DNA from: Micavibrio aeruginosavorus
GTDB lineage: Bacteria > Pseudomonadota > Alphaproteobacteria > Micavibrionales > Micavibrionaceae
Assembly: GCA_016432265.1 (NCBI GenBank)
Contig: CP066681.1
Coordinates: 1-64,000, forward strand
DNA: 64,000 bases
Direction: 5' to 3'
Both the position numbers and the translations under genes were made by a program. Every line of letters begins with the position of its first letter. Position 1 is the first letter of the stretch. Below, piece by piece: positions 16,024 through 23,681 of the stretch. The notes under the pieces are model-generated. The model saw only the letters and a program-made list of their open reading frames with translations. It made no database searches and was not told the origin of the DNA.

Positions 16024-16973
16024 TCATGAGAACGTTTCTTTTCACGATGGCTCTTATGGCGCTATCCCTTCCGGCGATGGCGCAACAGGCCGTCAACAGC
16101 GAGAAAGACAAACCGCTTGAAATCACCGCCGAACAGACTCTGGAATGGCATCGCAACGACAAGAAATACATAGCGCGCGGTAGCGCCGAAGCCGTGCAAG
16201 GGGCAGTCCGTATTCACGCCGATACCCTGAGCGCCGATTACCGTGAGGGAAAGACCTCAAATTACGACATCTACCGCATGACCGCCGAGGGGCAAGTCGT
16301 GATTACCTCGCAGGGAAACCAGGCATACGGCGACAAGGCCGTTTATGAGATCGACAGCGGCATGGCTGTGATGACGGGTCAGGCCCTGAAAATGACCGCC
16401 CCCAACCAGATCCTGACAGCGCGCGACAAATTTGAATACGGCGTGACAGAGGGGCGTTTAAGCGCGTACGGCGATGTGGTCGTCACCCGCCCGAACGACA
16501 AGATGCAGGCCGACAAAGCTTCCGCCTTTTTTTCGCAGGATGCGCAAGGCGCAGACCGGCGCAAACTGGAACGGCTGGAGGCCGAGGGCAACGTTATCAT
16601 CACCACAGCCACAGAAACGCTGCGCGGCGACCGGGGCATATACAACGCTGGCACCAATATTGCCGAAGTCACAGGAAACGTGAAAATCATCCGCGGCCCC
16701 AATGTGCTGGAGGGTAACCGCGCCGAGATCAACCTGACCACAAACGTAAGCCGCATGTTCGGCAATCAGACCGGCTCTGGCAACAGCGGCCGCGTCAAGG
16801 GCGTGTTCTATCCCGACAGCGCCTCGAAACCAACCGCTCCGGCGCCCGCCCCCGCCGCCACTCCTGCCATGCCGTCTGCGGTGACAGTTATTCCGGATGA
16901 AAGTCCGGACGCCCTACCCCCACCGCTGAAACAGCCCCGGACACCGGCCAGCGGCCGCCTGACAGCGCCTTGA
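16020..16973 (+). CDS. lptA: LPS transport periplasmic protein LptA
   Basis: A signal peptide (about residues 1-22, MAQQ at the cleavage region) precedes the LptA jellyroll. Repeats there include PLEITAEQTLEWHRNDKKYIARGSAE, AVRIHADTLSADYRE and GNVKIIRGPNVLEGNRAEINLTTNVSRM. The mature protein would form the periplasmic bridge that carries LPS to LptDE. At 317 residues it is long, with a proline/alanine-rich C-terminal tail (from about residue 265) after the folded part. The ATG overlaps the lptC stop; a second ATG at 16026 is equally possible. Confidence 0.92.
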   Translation: MIMRTFLFTMALMALSLPAMAQQAVNSEKDKPLEITAEQTLEWHRNDKKYIARGSAEAVQGAVRIHADTLSADYREGKTSNYDIYRMTAEGQVVITSQGNQAYGDKAVYEIDSGMAVMTGQALKMTAPNQILTARDKFEYGVTEGRLSAYGDVVVTRPNDKMQADKASAFFSQDAQGADRRKLERLEAEGNVIITTATETLRGDRGIYNAGTNIAEVTGNVKIIRGPNVLEGNRAEINLTTNVSRMFGNQTGSGNSGRVKGVFYPDSASKPTAPAPAPAATPAMPSAVTVIPDESPDALPPPLKQPRTPASGRLTAP

Positions 16974-17037
16974 TACATCATGATTTTTCAAGCATTTTTT
17001 GACTTTCCCTGCCATTACATGCAAGATAAAAGCCACT

Positions 17038-17808
17038 ATGAGTGATATTGTCAAAAGACCGCGCAGACGCCAATTAAAGGCCGTTCCCAAAGGCCTAACC
17101 ATCACCCATCTAGCCCGCAGTTATAAAAAACGTCCGGTGCTGCGCGATGTCAGCCTGACCTTGCAGCGCGGCGAGGCTGTCGCTCTTCTCGGCCCCAACG
17201 GCGCCGGCAAAACCACTTGTTTTTATATTATCAGCGGCCTGATCAATCCCGACTCCGGCTATATCCAGCTCGACGGGCAGGACATCACGGGTCTGCCGAT
17301 GTATCGGCGCGCCCGGCTAGGGATCGGCTATCTGCCGCAGGAAGCTTCCATTTTTCGTGGCCTGTCGGTCGAAGACAATATTCGTGCTGTCGTGCAGGCG
17401 CAGGATCTCAATCAGGAAGATCAAGAGCAATTGCTTGAGGATCTGCTGGCGGAATTTTCCATCAGCCATTTGCGCCGCACCCCGGCGATCGCCCTTTCCG
17501 GCGGCGAACGCCGCCGCGTCGAAATCGCCCGTGCGCTGGCAAGCCGCCCGCAATTCATCATGCTTGACGAACCGCTGGCCGGCGTCGACCCGATTGCCGT
17601 CGGCGAAATCCGTAACCTGATCGGCTATCTCAAAACCAAAAATATCGGCGTGCTGATCACCGATCACAACGTGCGCGAGGCTCTGGGCATCGTCGACCGC
17701 GCGTACATTCTGCACGACGGCAAGGTGCTGATGGAAGGCACGCCCGCCGATATCGTCGGCAACGACGATGTGCGCAAGGTTTATCTGGGCGAAGGCTTTT
17801 CGCTTTAA
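17038..17808 (+). CDS. lptB: LPS export ABC transporter ATP-binding protein LptB
   Basis: The 256-residue product has Walker A GPNGAGKTT, the ABC signature LSGGERRR, Walker B FIMLDEPLAGVDP and the H-loop in TDHNVREAL. The GYLPQEASIFRGLSVEDN segment is highly typical of LptB. It powers LPS extraction by LptFG, which are not in this window. I chose the ATG at 17038; an upstream in-frame TTG at 16999 would add 13 residues without a ribosome site. It follows lptA by 64 bp, and a likely terminator follows at 17901. Confidence 0.97.
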   Translation: MSDIVKRPRRRQLKAVPKGLTITHLARSYKKRPVLRDVSLTLQRGEAVALLGPNGAGKTTCFYIISGLINPDSGYIQLDGQDITGLPMYRRARLGIGYLPQEASIFRGLSVEDNIRAVVQAQDLNQEDQEQLLEDLLAEFSISHLRRTPAIALSGGERRRVEIARALASRPQFIMLDEPLAGVDPIAVGEIRNLIGYLKTKNIGVLITDHNVREALGIVDRAYILHDGKVLMEGTPADIVGNDDVRKVYLGEGFSL

Positions 17809-17900
17809 TGAATTATTCTGAAGCTTTCCATGCCAGGTTACATGGCCGAATGGCTGACACTGATAGGCGTATTTCCACTGGCGGTGATTTCACTGAAACC

Positions 17901-17939
17901 GGCCCCGAGCAAGGCGCCTGTGCGATCTCAGGGGCTTTT
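17901..17939 (+). terminator. Probable terminator after lptB
   Basis: The stem GGCCCCGAG pairs with CTC-A-GGGGC-T (one bulged A), enclosing a loop that contains a GGCGCC dyad. TTTT follows. It overlaps the last codons of the convergent ATPase gene. The bulge and short T-run keep confidence moderate. Confidence 0.5.
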
Positions 17940-18659
17940 CAAGCTGGCAAAAGGGTTCATCTGGTTCCGTTTTTGTGATCGCTGCATATCCTCTGCCAAT
18001 TTGACACGGTAATCCGGGCCGCTGGTATCGACAGAAAATCCACGGCCACCGACCAATTCTTGCACGCGGCTGGTAATACGGCCGATCCGATCATGCCTTT
18101 GCAGGAACGGCAGCAACTCATCCGCCAGCGAGAAATTCGACGACATGACCGCCAGGCATTTCTTCTCATAAACCATCGTCAAGAAAGTAGAGAGCGTTTT
18201 GTAATCGGAGGAATCAGCTTGCTGCAAAGACTGTTTGTCGGCAAAAAGATCATCCACGACGATGATCGGTTTACGCTCATAATCCAGATGCATGTTATCG
18301 CTGCCGTCCAGAACCGGATAATGCAGCTTGCCGCGATAAAAATAGATACTCGGTAAAATTTCCGGAGCGTCATCCTTCAATTGGTTGATTACCGCCTCTA
18401 TCAGGTGACTCTTGCCAGTCCCCGACGTTCCGTGCAGAAAAATGATCATGCCGTCCGGAAAAGGACTGGGTTTTGCAACATGACCAAACGAAGGGGAGAG
18501 TGCCGCCGCCCCTCCTGCAAACAGGGCTTTGTTGTCGACGAAAGACTGTGCAAGCGCCCGCAGGTTGCTGGCGGCGGTTTTCTGATTCTCGTTTTGCGGC
18601 GCATAATTCGAGAATGTGCTGCCCGGTCTGATATCCTGAATCTGGTTCTTGCCGCCCAT
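17928..18659 (-). CDS. DnaC/IstB-like AAA+ ATPase
   Basis: The 243-residue product has Walker A HGTSGTGKSHL (about residues 76-86), Walker B IIVVDDLF (about 131-138), a sensor-1 asparagine in MSSNFSLADE and an arginine-rich segment DRIGRITSRVQELVGGRGFSV. The latter resembles the arginine finger/sensor region of DnaC- and IstB-type helper ATPases. The first 65 residues are low-complexity with an N-terminal MGGKNQIQDIRPG lead. There is no adjacent transposase, phage replication gene or helicase, and it interrupts the lptB-rpoN order on the opposite strand. DnaA-like regulators of the Hda type are an alternative, but their N-terminal clamp-binding motif is not obvious. Confidence 0.75.
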   Translation of the reverse strand: MGGKNQIQDIRPGSTFSNYAPQNENQKTAASNLRALAQSFVDNKALFAGGAAALSPSFGHVAKPSPFPDGMIIFLHGTSGTGKSHLIEAVINQLKDDAPEILPSIYFYRGKLHYPVLDGSDNMHLDYERKPIIVVDDLFADKQSLQQADSSDYKTLSTFLTMVYEKKCLAVMSSNFSLADELLPFLQRHDRIGRITSRVQELVGGRGFSVDTSGPDYRVKLAEDMQRSQKRNQMNPFASLKSP

Positions 18660-18727
18660 TTGTCACCCTATAAAAAGCTGTTCGGCAGAATATATTCCCT
18701 TGTAAATGATTATGTCAATACAAAACA

Positions 18728-18759
18728 GGTGCCATTTTTTCAGGGGCGGGTGCCATTTT
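18728..18759. promoter_or_regulatory. Two 11-bp direct repeats upstream of rpoN
   Basis: GGTGCCATTTT occurs at 18728-18738 and again at 18749-18759, 21 bp apart (two helical turns), immediately before a TACAAT hexamer (18763-18768) and the rpoN start at 18776. Phased direct repeats next to a -10-like element suggest a regulator site acting on rpoN, the divergent ATPase gene, or both. Confidence 0.45.
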
Positions 18760-18775
18760 ATGGTACAATTTTTGC

Positions 18776-20260
18776 ATGAGCGCGAATCTCACCCAACGTC
18801 TGGATCTCAGGCAGTCACAAAATCTCGTCATGACCCCGCAACTGCAGCAGGCCATCAAGCTGCTGCAGATGAACAATGCCGAATTGAACGAATTCGTCGA
18901 AGAAGAGCTGGCGCAAAACCCCCTTCTGGAGAAAGCCGAACCGGAAGGCGGAACAGCAGAGCCGATGGAAACTCCTGCGCAAGATACGCGTGACGGCGTC
19001 GGCGAGGAATTTGACGAGGCCTGGACAGGAAACGAGGCCGAAAGCAAGGCTGAGCCTTCGGGTGCCGTCGACTTCGACCTTGGCACCCAGCAGGCCGGAA
19101 GCGGCGGCAACCGGTCATTCGAGGATAGCGAGCTTTCTCTTGAAAACACGCTCTCGCGGCAAACCACACTGCGCGAGCATCTGCACGAACAGATGCTGAT
19201 GGCCTTCAATGACCCCAAAGACCGCCTGATCGGCGGCTTGATGATCGAGATGCTGGATGAAAGTGGCTACCTCAGGCTCGATATTGACGTGCTGGCGGAA
19301 CGCCTCGGCGCAAAAAAAGAACTGGTGCGCGATATCCTCGACCGCCTGCAGCAGTTTGACCCACCCGGCATCTTTGCCGGATCCCTCGCGGAGTGTTTGA
19401 AACTGCAACTGGATGAACAGGGGCAATTGGACGAACCGATGGAAAAACTGCTGGCGCATTTGCCGCTGCTGGGCTCACATGACTATGAAGCCCTATGCAG
19501 GATATGCGGCGTCAACCAGACCTACCTGATGGATATGATCGCTGAGATCAAGTCTTTGAACCCTCGCCCGGCAAGCCTGTTCGAGCATATGATCGTCCAG
19601 ATGATCGTACCTGACGTTGTGATGAAGGCGATCCCGAAATCGGAAGGTGGCGGCTGGCGCGTCGAACTGAACAGCGACACCCTGCCCCGGGTTTTGGTCA
19701 ACCAGGAATACGTCGCGGAAATTTCGGCGCACGCCAAGGATAAGAAGTCGCGCGAATATCTGAATGAGCAACTCAATTCGGCCAACTGGCTGATCCGCGC
19801 CCTGGATCAACGCGCCAAGACCATCCTTAAGGTCGCCAGCGAGATTATCGAACAGCAGGAACCTTTTTTCCTTTATGGCATCGAGTTCCTGCAACCGCTG
19901 ACGCTCAAGGATATCGCCGAAAAAATCGATATGCACGAAAGCACGGTCAGTCGCGTCACCAGCAACAAATATATCGGCACGCCGCGCGGGCTGTTCGAGC
20001 TGAAATATTTCTTCTCAACCGCCATCACCAGCGCAGACGGCAGCGTGCACAGCGCCGAAGCGATCCGGATGAAAATCAAGGCGCTGATAGACGCTGAAAA
20101 GCCTGAAGCTATCCTCTCCGATGACGCCATTGTCGAGATTCTGCAAAAAGACAAGATCGACATCGCCCGCCGCACTGTGGCCAAGTATAGGGAATCATTG
20201 AATATTCCCTCTTCAGTGCAACGGCGGCGCATCAAAAGGTCGCAGGCTGGACGATCTTGA
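18776..20260 (+). CDS. rpoN: RNA polymerase sigma-54 factor
   Basis: The 494-residue product begins with the glutamine-rich activator-binding region (LTQRLDLRQSQNLVMTPQLQQAIKLLQ), an acidic region II, the core-binding region, a helix-turn-helix (LKDIAEKIDMHESTVSRVTSNKYI) and the RpoN box ARRTVAKYRE (464-473). Sigma-54 reads -24/-12 promoters with AAA+ activators. No activator is encoded nearby. The downstream hpf and ptsN genes are its conserved neighbours. Direct repeats at 18728-18759 precede the start. Confidence 0.98.
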   Translation: MSANLTQRLDLRQSQNLVMTPQLQQAIKLLQMNNAELNEFVEEELAQNPLLEKAEPEGGTAEPMETPAQDTRDGVGEEFDEAWTGNEAESKAEPSGAVDFDLGTQQAGSGGNRSFEDSELSLENTLSRQTTLREHLHEQMLMAFNDPKDRLIGGLMIEMLDESGYLRLDIDVLAERLGAKKELVRDILDRLQQFDPPGIFAGSLAECLKLQLDEQGQLDEPMEKLLAHLPLLGSHDYEALCRICGVNQTYLMDMIAEIKSLNPRPASLFEHMIVQMIVPDVVMKAIPKSEGGGWRVELNSDTLPRVLVNQEYVAEISAHAKDKKSREYLNEQLNSANWLIRALDQRAKTILKVASEIIEQQEPFFLYGIEFLQPLTLKDIAEKIDMHESTVSRVTSNKYIGTPRGLFELKYFFSTAITSADGSVHSAEAIRMKIKALIDAEKPEAILSDDAIVEILQKDKIDIARRTVAKYRESLNIPSSVQRRRIKRSQAGRS

Positions 20261-20427
20261 TCTCTGACTTATATCAAGGCAGGGATACCTTAGATATTCC
20301 TTAATGATTTGACAATATTCTCAAGCCTAAGATGAAGGAAGGAGGGAGACTTGCCAAAGACACATAATCCTTTCAGACTTTCCAACGATTTTAACTTTCC
20401 CAACACCAACATATGGAAGTGAATGCC

Positions 20428-21177
20428 ATGCATATTACCGTACAAGGTAAACAGATGAACGTGGGCGATGCCCTGCGTACCCATGTCACCAACAAGCTGG
20501 AGGATATGAACAGCAAATATTTCAATCATGGCACCGATGCGAATATTACTTTCTCCAAAGAGGGTCATGGACATGGTCTGATCCGCGCTCATATTTCCGT
20601 ACGGGTCGGCAGCAGCATCATGGTGATGGCCGACGCCGAAGAGGGCGATGCCTATCTGGCCTTCGACACAGCCGCTGAAAAAGCAGCCAAGCAGTTGCGC
20701 CGCTATAAGCGCCGTCTGCGCGACCACCACGACCGTCTACAACGCACTCCTGAATCCGACATGCTCAAAGCACGCGATTACACGCTTTCAAGCAATGATT
20801 CGGACGAAGAAGGCGATTTGCCCAAAGGGGACGAAGCGCTGGTGATCGCAGAAATGACTACGCATATCCCGACCCTGACGGTTTCGGAAGCTGTGATGCG
20901 CCTTGACCTGGCACACCAGAACGCCTTCTTGTTCCGCAGCGCCAAACATGGCGGCATCAACATGGTGTATCGCCGCGCTGACGGGAATATCGGCTGGGTC
21001 GACCCCGGTCTGGCCGCCAGCCTGCCTAAGGCCAGCAGCAAGGCGACCACCAAGGCTCCCGCGAAGAAAGTCGCCACCAAAAAATCGGCGGCCAAATCGA
21101 ATGTGAAAAAGCTGCCGGCGAAAAAGAAGGCCGCCGCCAAAAAGACAACGGCCAAGACGGCACGCAAGCGAGCCTGA
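20428..21177 (+). CDS. hpf: Long-form hibernation promoting factor with lysine-rich C-terminal tail
   Basis: The 249-residue product has an N-terminal ribosome-binding domain (1-105: MHITVQGKQMNVGDALRTHV, then the YKRRLRDHHDR basic helix) and a C-terminal dimerisation domain (about 135-192, including TLTVSEAVMRLDLAHQNAFLF and GGINMVYRRADGNIGWVDP). Long HPF dimerises 70S ribosomes into inactive 100S particles. Normal long HPFs end soon after the YRRxDGxxGW motif. This one continues with a 49-residue tail (201-249) with 17 lysines and 2 arginines in KKAAAKK/KTTAK patterns, like histone H1 or AlgP. I chose the ATG at 20428 (GGAAG ahead) over 20413. A strong terminator follows. Confidence 0.93.
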   Translation: MHITVQGKQMNVGDALRTHVTNKLEDMNSKYFNHGTDANITFSKEGHGHGLIRAHISVRVGSSIMVMADAEEGDAYLAFDTAAEKAAKQLRRYKRRLRDHHDRLQRTPESDMLKARDYTLSSNDSDEEGDLPKGDEALVIAEMTTHIPTLTVSEAVMRLDLAHQNAFLFRSAKHGGINMVYRRADGNIGWVDPGLAASLPKASSKATTKAPAKKVATKKSAAKSNVKKLPAKKKAAAKKTTAKTARKRA

Positions 21178-21199
21178 GAAGAGATCGTTAGACAGAATC

Positions 21200-21226
21200 A
21201 AAACGCCCCTTTTTGGGGCGTTTTAC
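21200..21226 (+). terminator. Rho-independent terminator after hpf
   Basis: AAAACGCCCC-TTTTT-GGGGCGTTTT is a perfect 10-bp stem with a five-base loop, running into a T-tract, 23 bp after the hpf stop. The A-run on the other side makes it potentially bidirectional. Confidence 0.9.
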
Positions 21227-21338
21227 TTTGGGAAAAACCGGATCGCCAGGATCCTCTTTACAGATTGTTTTTATTGAATATTTTTTATGCGCCGCACAGG
21301 CGAAGTTTCTGGATTGGCGGAGCGATCTATTGTATTTC

Positions 21339-21854
21339 ATGGCCATAGACGCCGCCGAATCAACAAAGGTGACTCCCTTGTACGTTTCTGATGATGAACG
21401 CCTGCAGCTTGATCTGATCTTGCCCGACCTCAAGGCGCCGCATATAACGCAGGCTTATCAAGCGATCTGCAACAAGGTCGATATGATGACCGGATTCCCG
21501 GCCCGCACATTGTTCACACAGTTGATGACCCGCGAGCAGCAAGCCAGCTCAGGGATCGGCGAAGGTGTGGCGATCCCGCACTTGCGGCTGCCTAAATTGC
21601 AGAAACCTTTTATCTTGCTGGCGCGCCTGGCGCGCCCTTTAGAATTCAACGCCGTTGACGATTATCCTGTCGACCTGATCACTATGTTGCTCTCGCCTGG
21701 CAGCGACGGCCCGCACCACTTACGGCGACTCTCCCGGATATCCCGGCTGATGCGCAATCCTGCCTTGCTGGAGGATTTGCGTAACGCCGCTGACGCCGAT
21801 GCCCTGCGCAGCCTGTTGGAGCAAGGCAGCCAGCGCTTGCTGGCCGCCGCCTAA
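21339..21854 (+). CDS. ptsN: PTS IIA-Ntr nitrogen regulatory protein
   Basis: The 171-residue product has the EIIA-Ntr fold with DLILPDLKAPHITQAYQAIC and MTREQQASSGIGEGVAIPHLRLPKL, where H81 is the phosphorylated histidine. FILLARLARPLEFNAVDDYPVDLITMLLSP follows. It is the last step of the PTS-Ntr phosphorelay (PtsP-NPr-PtsN), which controls potassium transport, nitrogen responses and stress. PtsP and NPr are not in this window. The ATG at 21339 is preferred to upstream non-ATG starts, which would run into the hpf terminator. Confidence 0.93.
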   Translation: MAIDAAESTKVTPLYVSDDERLQLDLILPDLKAPHITQAYQAICNKVDMMTGFPARTLFTQLMTREQQASSGIGEGVAIPHLRLPKLQKPFILLARLARPLEFNAVDDYPVDLITMLLSPGSDGPHHLRRLSRISRLMRNPALLEDLRNAADADALRSLLEQGSQRLLAAA

Positions 21855-22058
21855 GCCCCTGTTTTCTTTTTTATAAATCATCCCCGGCACCAACCGTTTG
21901 ACAGTCTTGGTCAAGTTTGCCATGGTGGAGGGGCTTCAAGATTTTTACGCGCTGCGTTGCCGGATTTGGGATTCCAGTTGCATGGATACGGTGGCCCGCG
22001 CGGGGTTTGGGAAGGGGAATACTCCAATTGCCCTGGGGTTCACGACTTTCCAAGACTA

Positions 22059-22096
22059 GAAAGGCTGGTTCTTGCTCCTTGCATGACCAGCCTTTC
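22059..22096. other. Long hairpin in a 269-bp intergenic stretch between convergent genes
   Basis: GAAAGGCTGGT (22059-22069) pairs perfectly with ACCAGCCTTTC (22086-22096) over a 16-base loop. The stretch 21855-22123 lies between the ptsN stop and the DUF1150 stop and holds no convincing gene. It also contains the dyad TTGAC-N7-GTCAA near 21898 and several GC-rich tracts. The hairpin may be a shared terminator, but neither side has a strong T-run, so part of a small RNA is another possibility. Confidence 0.4.
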
Positions 22097-22123
22097 GCTT
22101 TCTTCCGATCCTTCCGGCAGATA

Positions 22124-22357
22124 TCAATGCAAAGACACAGGATCGAGGTCGTTTTGCCGTGCCAGCACGGCAGCGACGCCAGCCTGATTCTGAATTGTCA
22201 GCACCGTTCCATCGGCCGCATGCAGCGCCCACGCCACCTGTCCTTCGACTCTTATGGGGCGCACATAGGCGATCTGCGCCAGGCCATAGGCGAGGAAATC
22301 CTGGGCCGAAAGGGCGCGTAGCACGCCTGGTAAAACCGGCGGCGAAGACGGGCTCAT
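22124..22357 (-). CDS. DUF1150 family protein
   Basis: The 77-residue product matches the small alphaproteobacterial DUF1150 family: FLAYGLAQIAYVRPI near the middle, then WALHAADGTVLTIQ and a C-terminal AVLARQNDLDPVSLH. Function is unknown. The family is commonly encoded directly after an Hsp20 gene, as here, where the start overlaps the hsp20 stop by four bases, implying coupled translation and a shared stress-related role. Confidence 0.88.
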   Translation of the reverse strand: MSPSSPPVLPGVLRALSAQDFLAYGLAQIAYVRPIRVEGQVAWALHAADGTVLTIQNQAGVAAVLARQNDLDPVSLH

Positions 22358-22842
22358 TCCGCTTCCTCCTTGCGCGCCGTCACCTCAACATCAATTGCCT
22401 GCGGGCCGCTTATGACTCCTCCATTGGCGCTCTTGCTGTGAATTTCTATCTTGCGCGCCGTGCTTTCAGGCTGAACGCGCCGCATATCTATGTGTAACAA
22501 CCCATTATCGAGCGCCGCACCCAGCACCTCAATTCCATCGGCCAATACAAAATTGCGCTGGAATTGCCGGGCTGCAATGCCGCGATGCAGGTAAACCCGC
22601 GTGCCATCGTCTTCTTGTTTACCGCGTATGGTCAACTGGTTGTGGTCGAGCTCGATATCGAGATCTTTCATGCCAAATCCAGCTACCGCGAGCGTGATGC
22701 GCAAACCGTGTTCGCCAATCTGTTCCACGTTATAGGGTGGATAGCCATCCGACGTTTTTTTCAAACGGTCGAGTTCACGTTCGAAATGATCGAAACCAAG
22801 AAAAAAGGGATGATCAAAAAGCGAGAGTCGCGGGTTATTCAT
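22354..22842 (-). CDS. Small heat-shock protein, Hsp20/alpha-crystallin family
   Basis: From the ATG at 22842 the product is 162 residues (MNNPRLSLFDHPFFLGFDHFERELDRL). The alpha-crystallin domain spans about residues 40-125 with YNVEQIGEHGLRITLAVAGF, LTIRGKQE and YLHRGIAARQFQRNFVLADGIEV, as in IbpA-type proteins. It is a holdase that keeps unfolding proteins soluble. A GTG 17 codons upstream is possible, but ACAGGGG lies before the ATG. A good promoter lies 70 bp upstream. A DUF1150 gene follows with overlap. Confidence 0.95.
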   Translation of the reverse strand: MNNPRLSLFDHPFFLGFDHFERELDRLKKTSDGYPPYNVEQIGEHGLRITLAVAGFGMKDLDIELDHNQLTIRGKQEDDGTRVYLHRGIAARQFQRNFVLADGIEVLGAALDNGLLHIDMRRVQPESTARKIEIHSKSANGGVISGPQAIDVEVTARKEEAE

Positions 22843-22910
22843 CGAAAAGCCCCTGTCAAAAGCGAGCAAACCTGTCTCAGCGGCCCGCACCATGCAGCAC
22901 CACCTGAGTA

Positions 22911-22940
22911 ATTATATAGAAAACCCATAGATAAAATCAA
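22911..22940 (-). promoter_or_regulatory. Promoter of the hsp20-DUF1150 operon
   Basis: On the minus strand TTGATT (22935-22940), an 18-bp spacer and a perfect TATAAT (22911-22916) lie about 70 bp before the hsp20 ATG. The match is to the housekeeping consensus rather than to a clear sigma-32 element. Confidence 0.6.
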
Positions 22941-22948
22941 ATGCGCGG

Positions 22949-23155
22949 TCAGACGGATAGCGTGGAGTGGCTGCGCTTGATAAATTCGCGATCGCAATAC
23001 TGGCAGGTCACACGGCTACGCCCATCGAAGCTGTACCAGACAGCCGGGTGCCCGAGCGCCCTGCTGCCGCCATCGCAATAGACTTCGTCCGCATCGTCGT
23101 CAACGATCAGAACTTCCGGAGCCGGTATGCCGGCAAGAGGATTAGGCTGGTTCAT
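22949..23155 (-). CDS. CHCC zinc-finger domain protein (NDUFS6-like)
   Basis: This 68-residue protein ends with the zf-CHCC motif VYCDGG, then GHPAVWYSFDGRSRVTCQYCDREFI, with one cysteine, one histidine and a CxxC pair as zinc ligands. The bacterial family is homologous to the mitochondrial complex I accessory subunit NDUFS6, and a role in assembly or iron-sulfur/redox maintenance is inferred only. It is transcribed divergently from the gene at 23264. Confidence 0.88.
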   Translation of the reverse strand: MNQPNPLAGIPAPEVLIVDDDADEVYCDGGSRALGHPAVWYSFDGRSRVTCQYCDREFIKRSHSTLSV

Positions 23156-23263
23156 GCAATTTCCCTAATATCTGAGGGCTTTACGATTTATTTCCAATTC
23201 CTCCGTAATCTGGCATTGACGGACAACTGTTTCAAGCGGTCTTTGCGGGAAATGAGGCCAAAC

Positions 23264-23668
23264 ATGACTGTGCAGACACGAACAGAGCTTCAGGATATAA
23301 AGTTCACCGATAATCCGGTGGCCCGAAACCGCCCCGATCACTATACAGAAATCACGGTCGACACCGCTGAAATCATCAAAAGCTGGCGCGAATCCCTGTT
23401 TTCCTTCGAGTGGCTTCTGCCTGACGGGCGCATCAAGTCGTCGGGCGAACTCTCTGAAGCTGAAAGACCTCGTCGCGAGGCGGTGGAAGCGGCGATGGCC
23501 AGTCAAACCCCGCTCGACAAACCGGTCTTAGGGATCGGCATGCTCGATAACGTCGAAATCGGTTCGGGGCGCGCGACCTTCCTGACGCTCGTAGCCCACG
23601 GATTCAAAACCCTGCCTGTTCACATTCCGCGCACCAATGAAGCCGATTTCAAAAAATTCCGGGTCTGA
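23264..23668 (+). CDS. Hypothetical protein
   Basis: The 134-residue product is soluble, without signal peptide or recognised motifs. It is moderately charged, with SWRESLFSFEWLLPDGRIKSSGELSEAE in the middle and a C-terminal half predicted as alternating strands and helices (GIGMLDNVEIGSGRATFLTLVAHGF). I chose the ATG at 23264 because GAGG lies six bases before it; the in-frame ATG at 23252 has no ribosome site. It precedes the pseudopilin-like gene by 13 bp, so the two probably share a transcript. Confidence 0.6.
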   Translation: MTVQTRTELQDIKFTDNPVARNRPDHYTEITVDTAEIIKSWRESLFSFEWLLPDGRIKSSGELSEAERPRREAVEAAMASQTPLDKPVLGIGMLDNVEIGSGRATFLTLVAHGFKTLPVHIPRTNEADFKKFRV

Positions 23669-23681
23669 TAAACTAGACAGC

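Noticed and set aside
16894-16910. GAAAGTCCGGAC resembling the conserved core of RNase P RNA
   Set aside because: It lies inside the lptA tail coding region and the other conserved RNase P elements are absent.
17830-18012. Possible 60-codon hydrophobic peptide after lptB
   Set aside because: It overlaps the lptB terminator and the 3' end of the ATPase gene and has no ribosome site.
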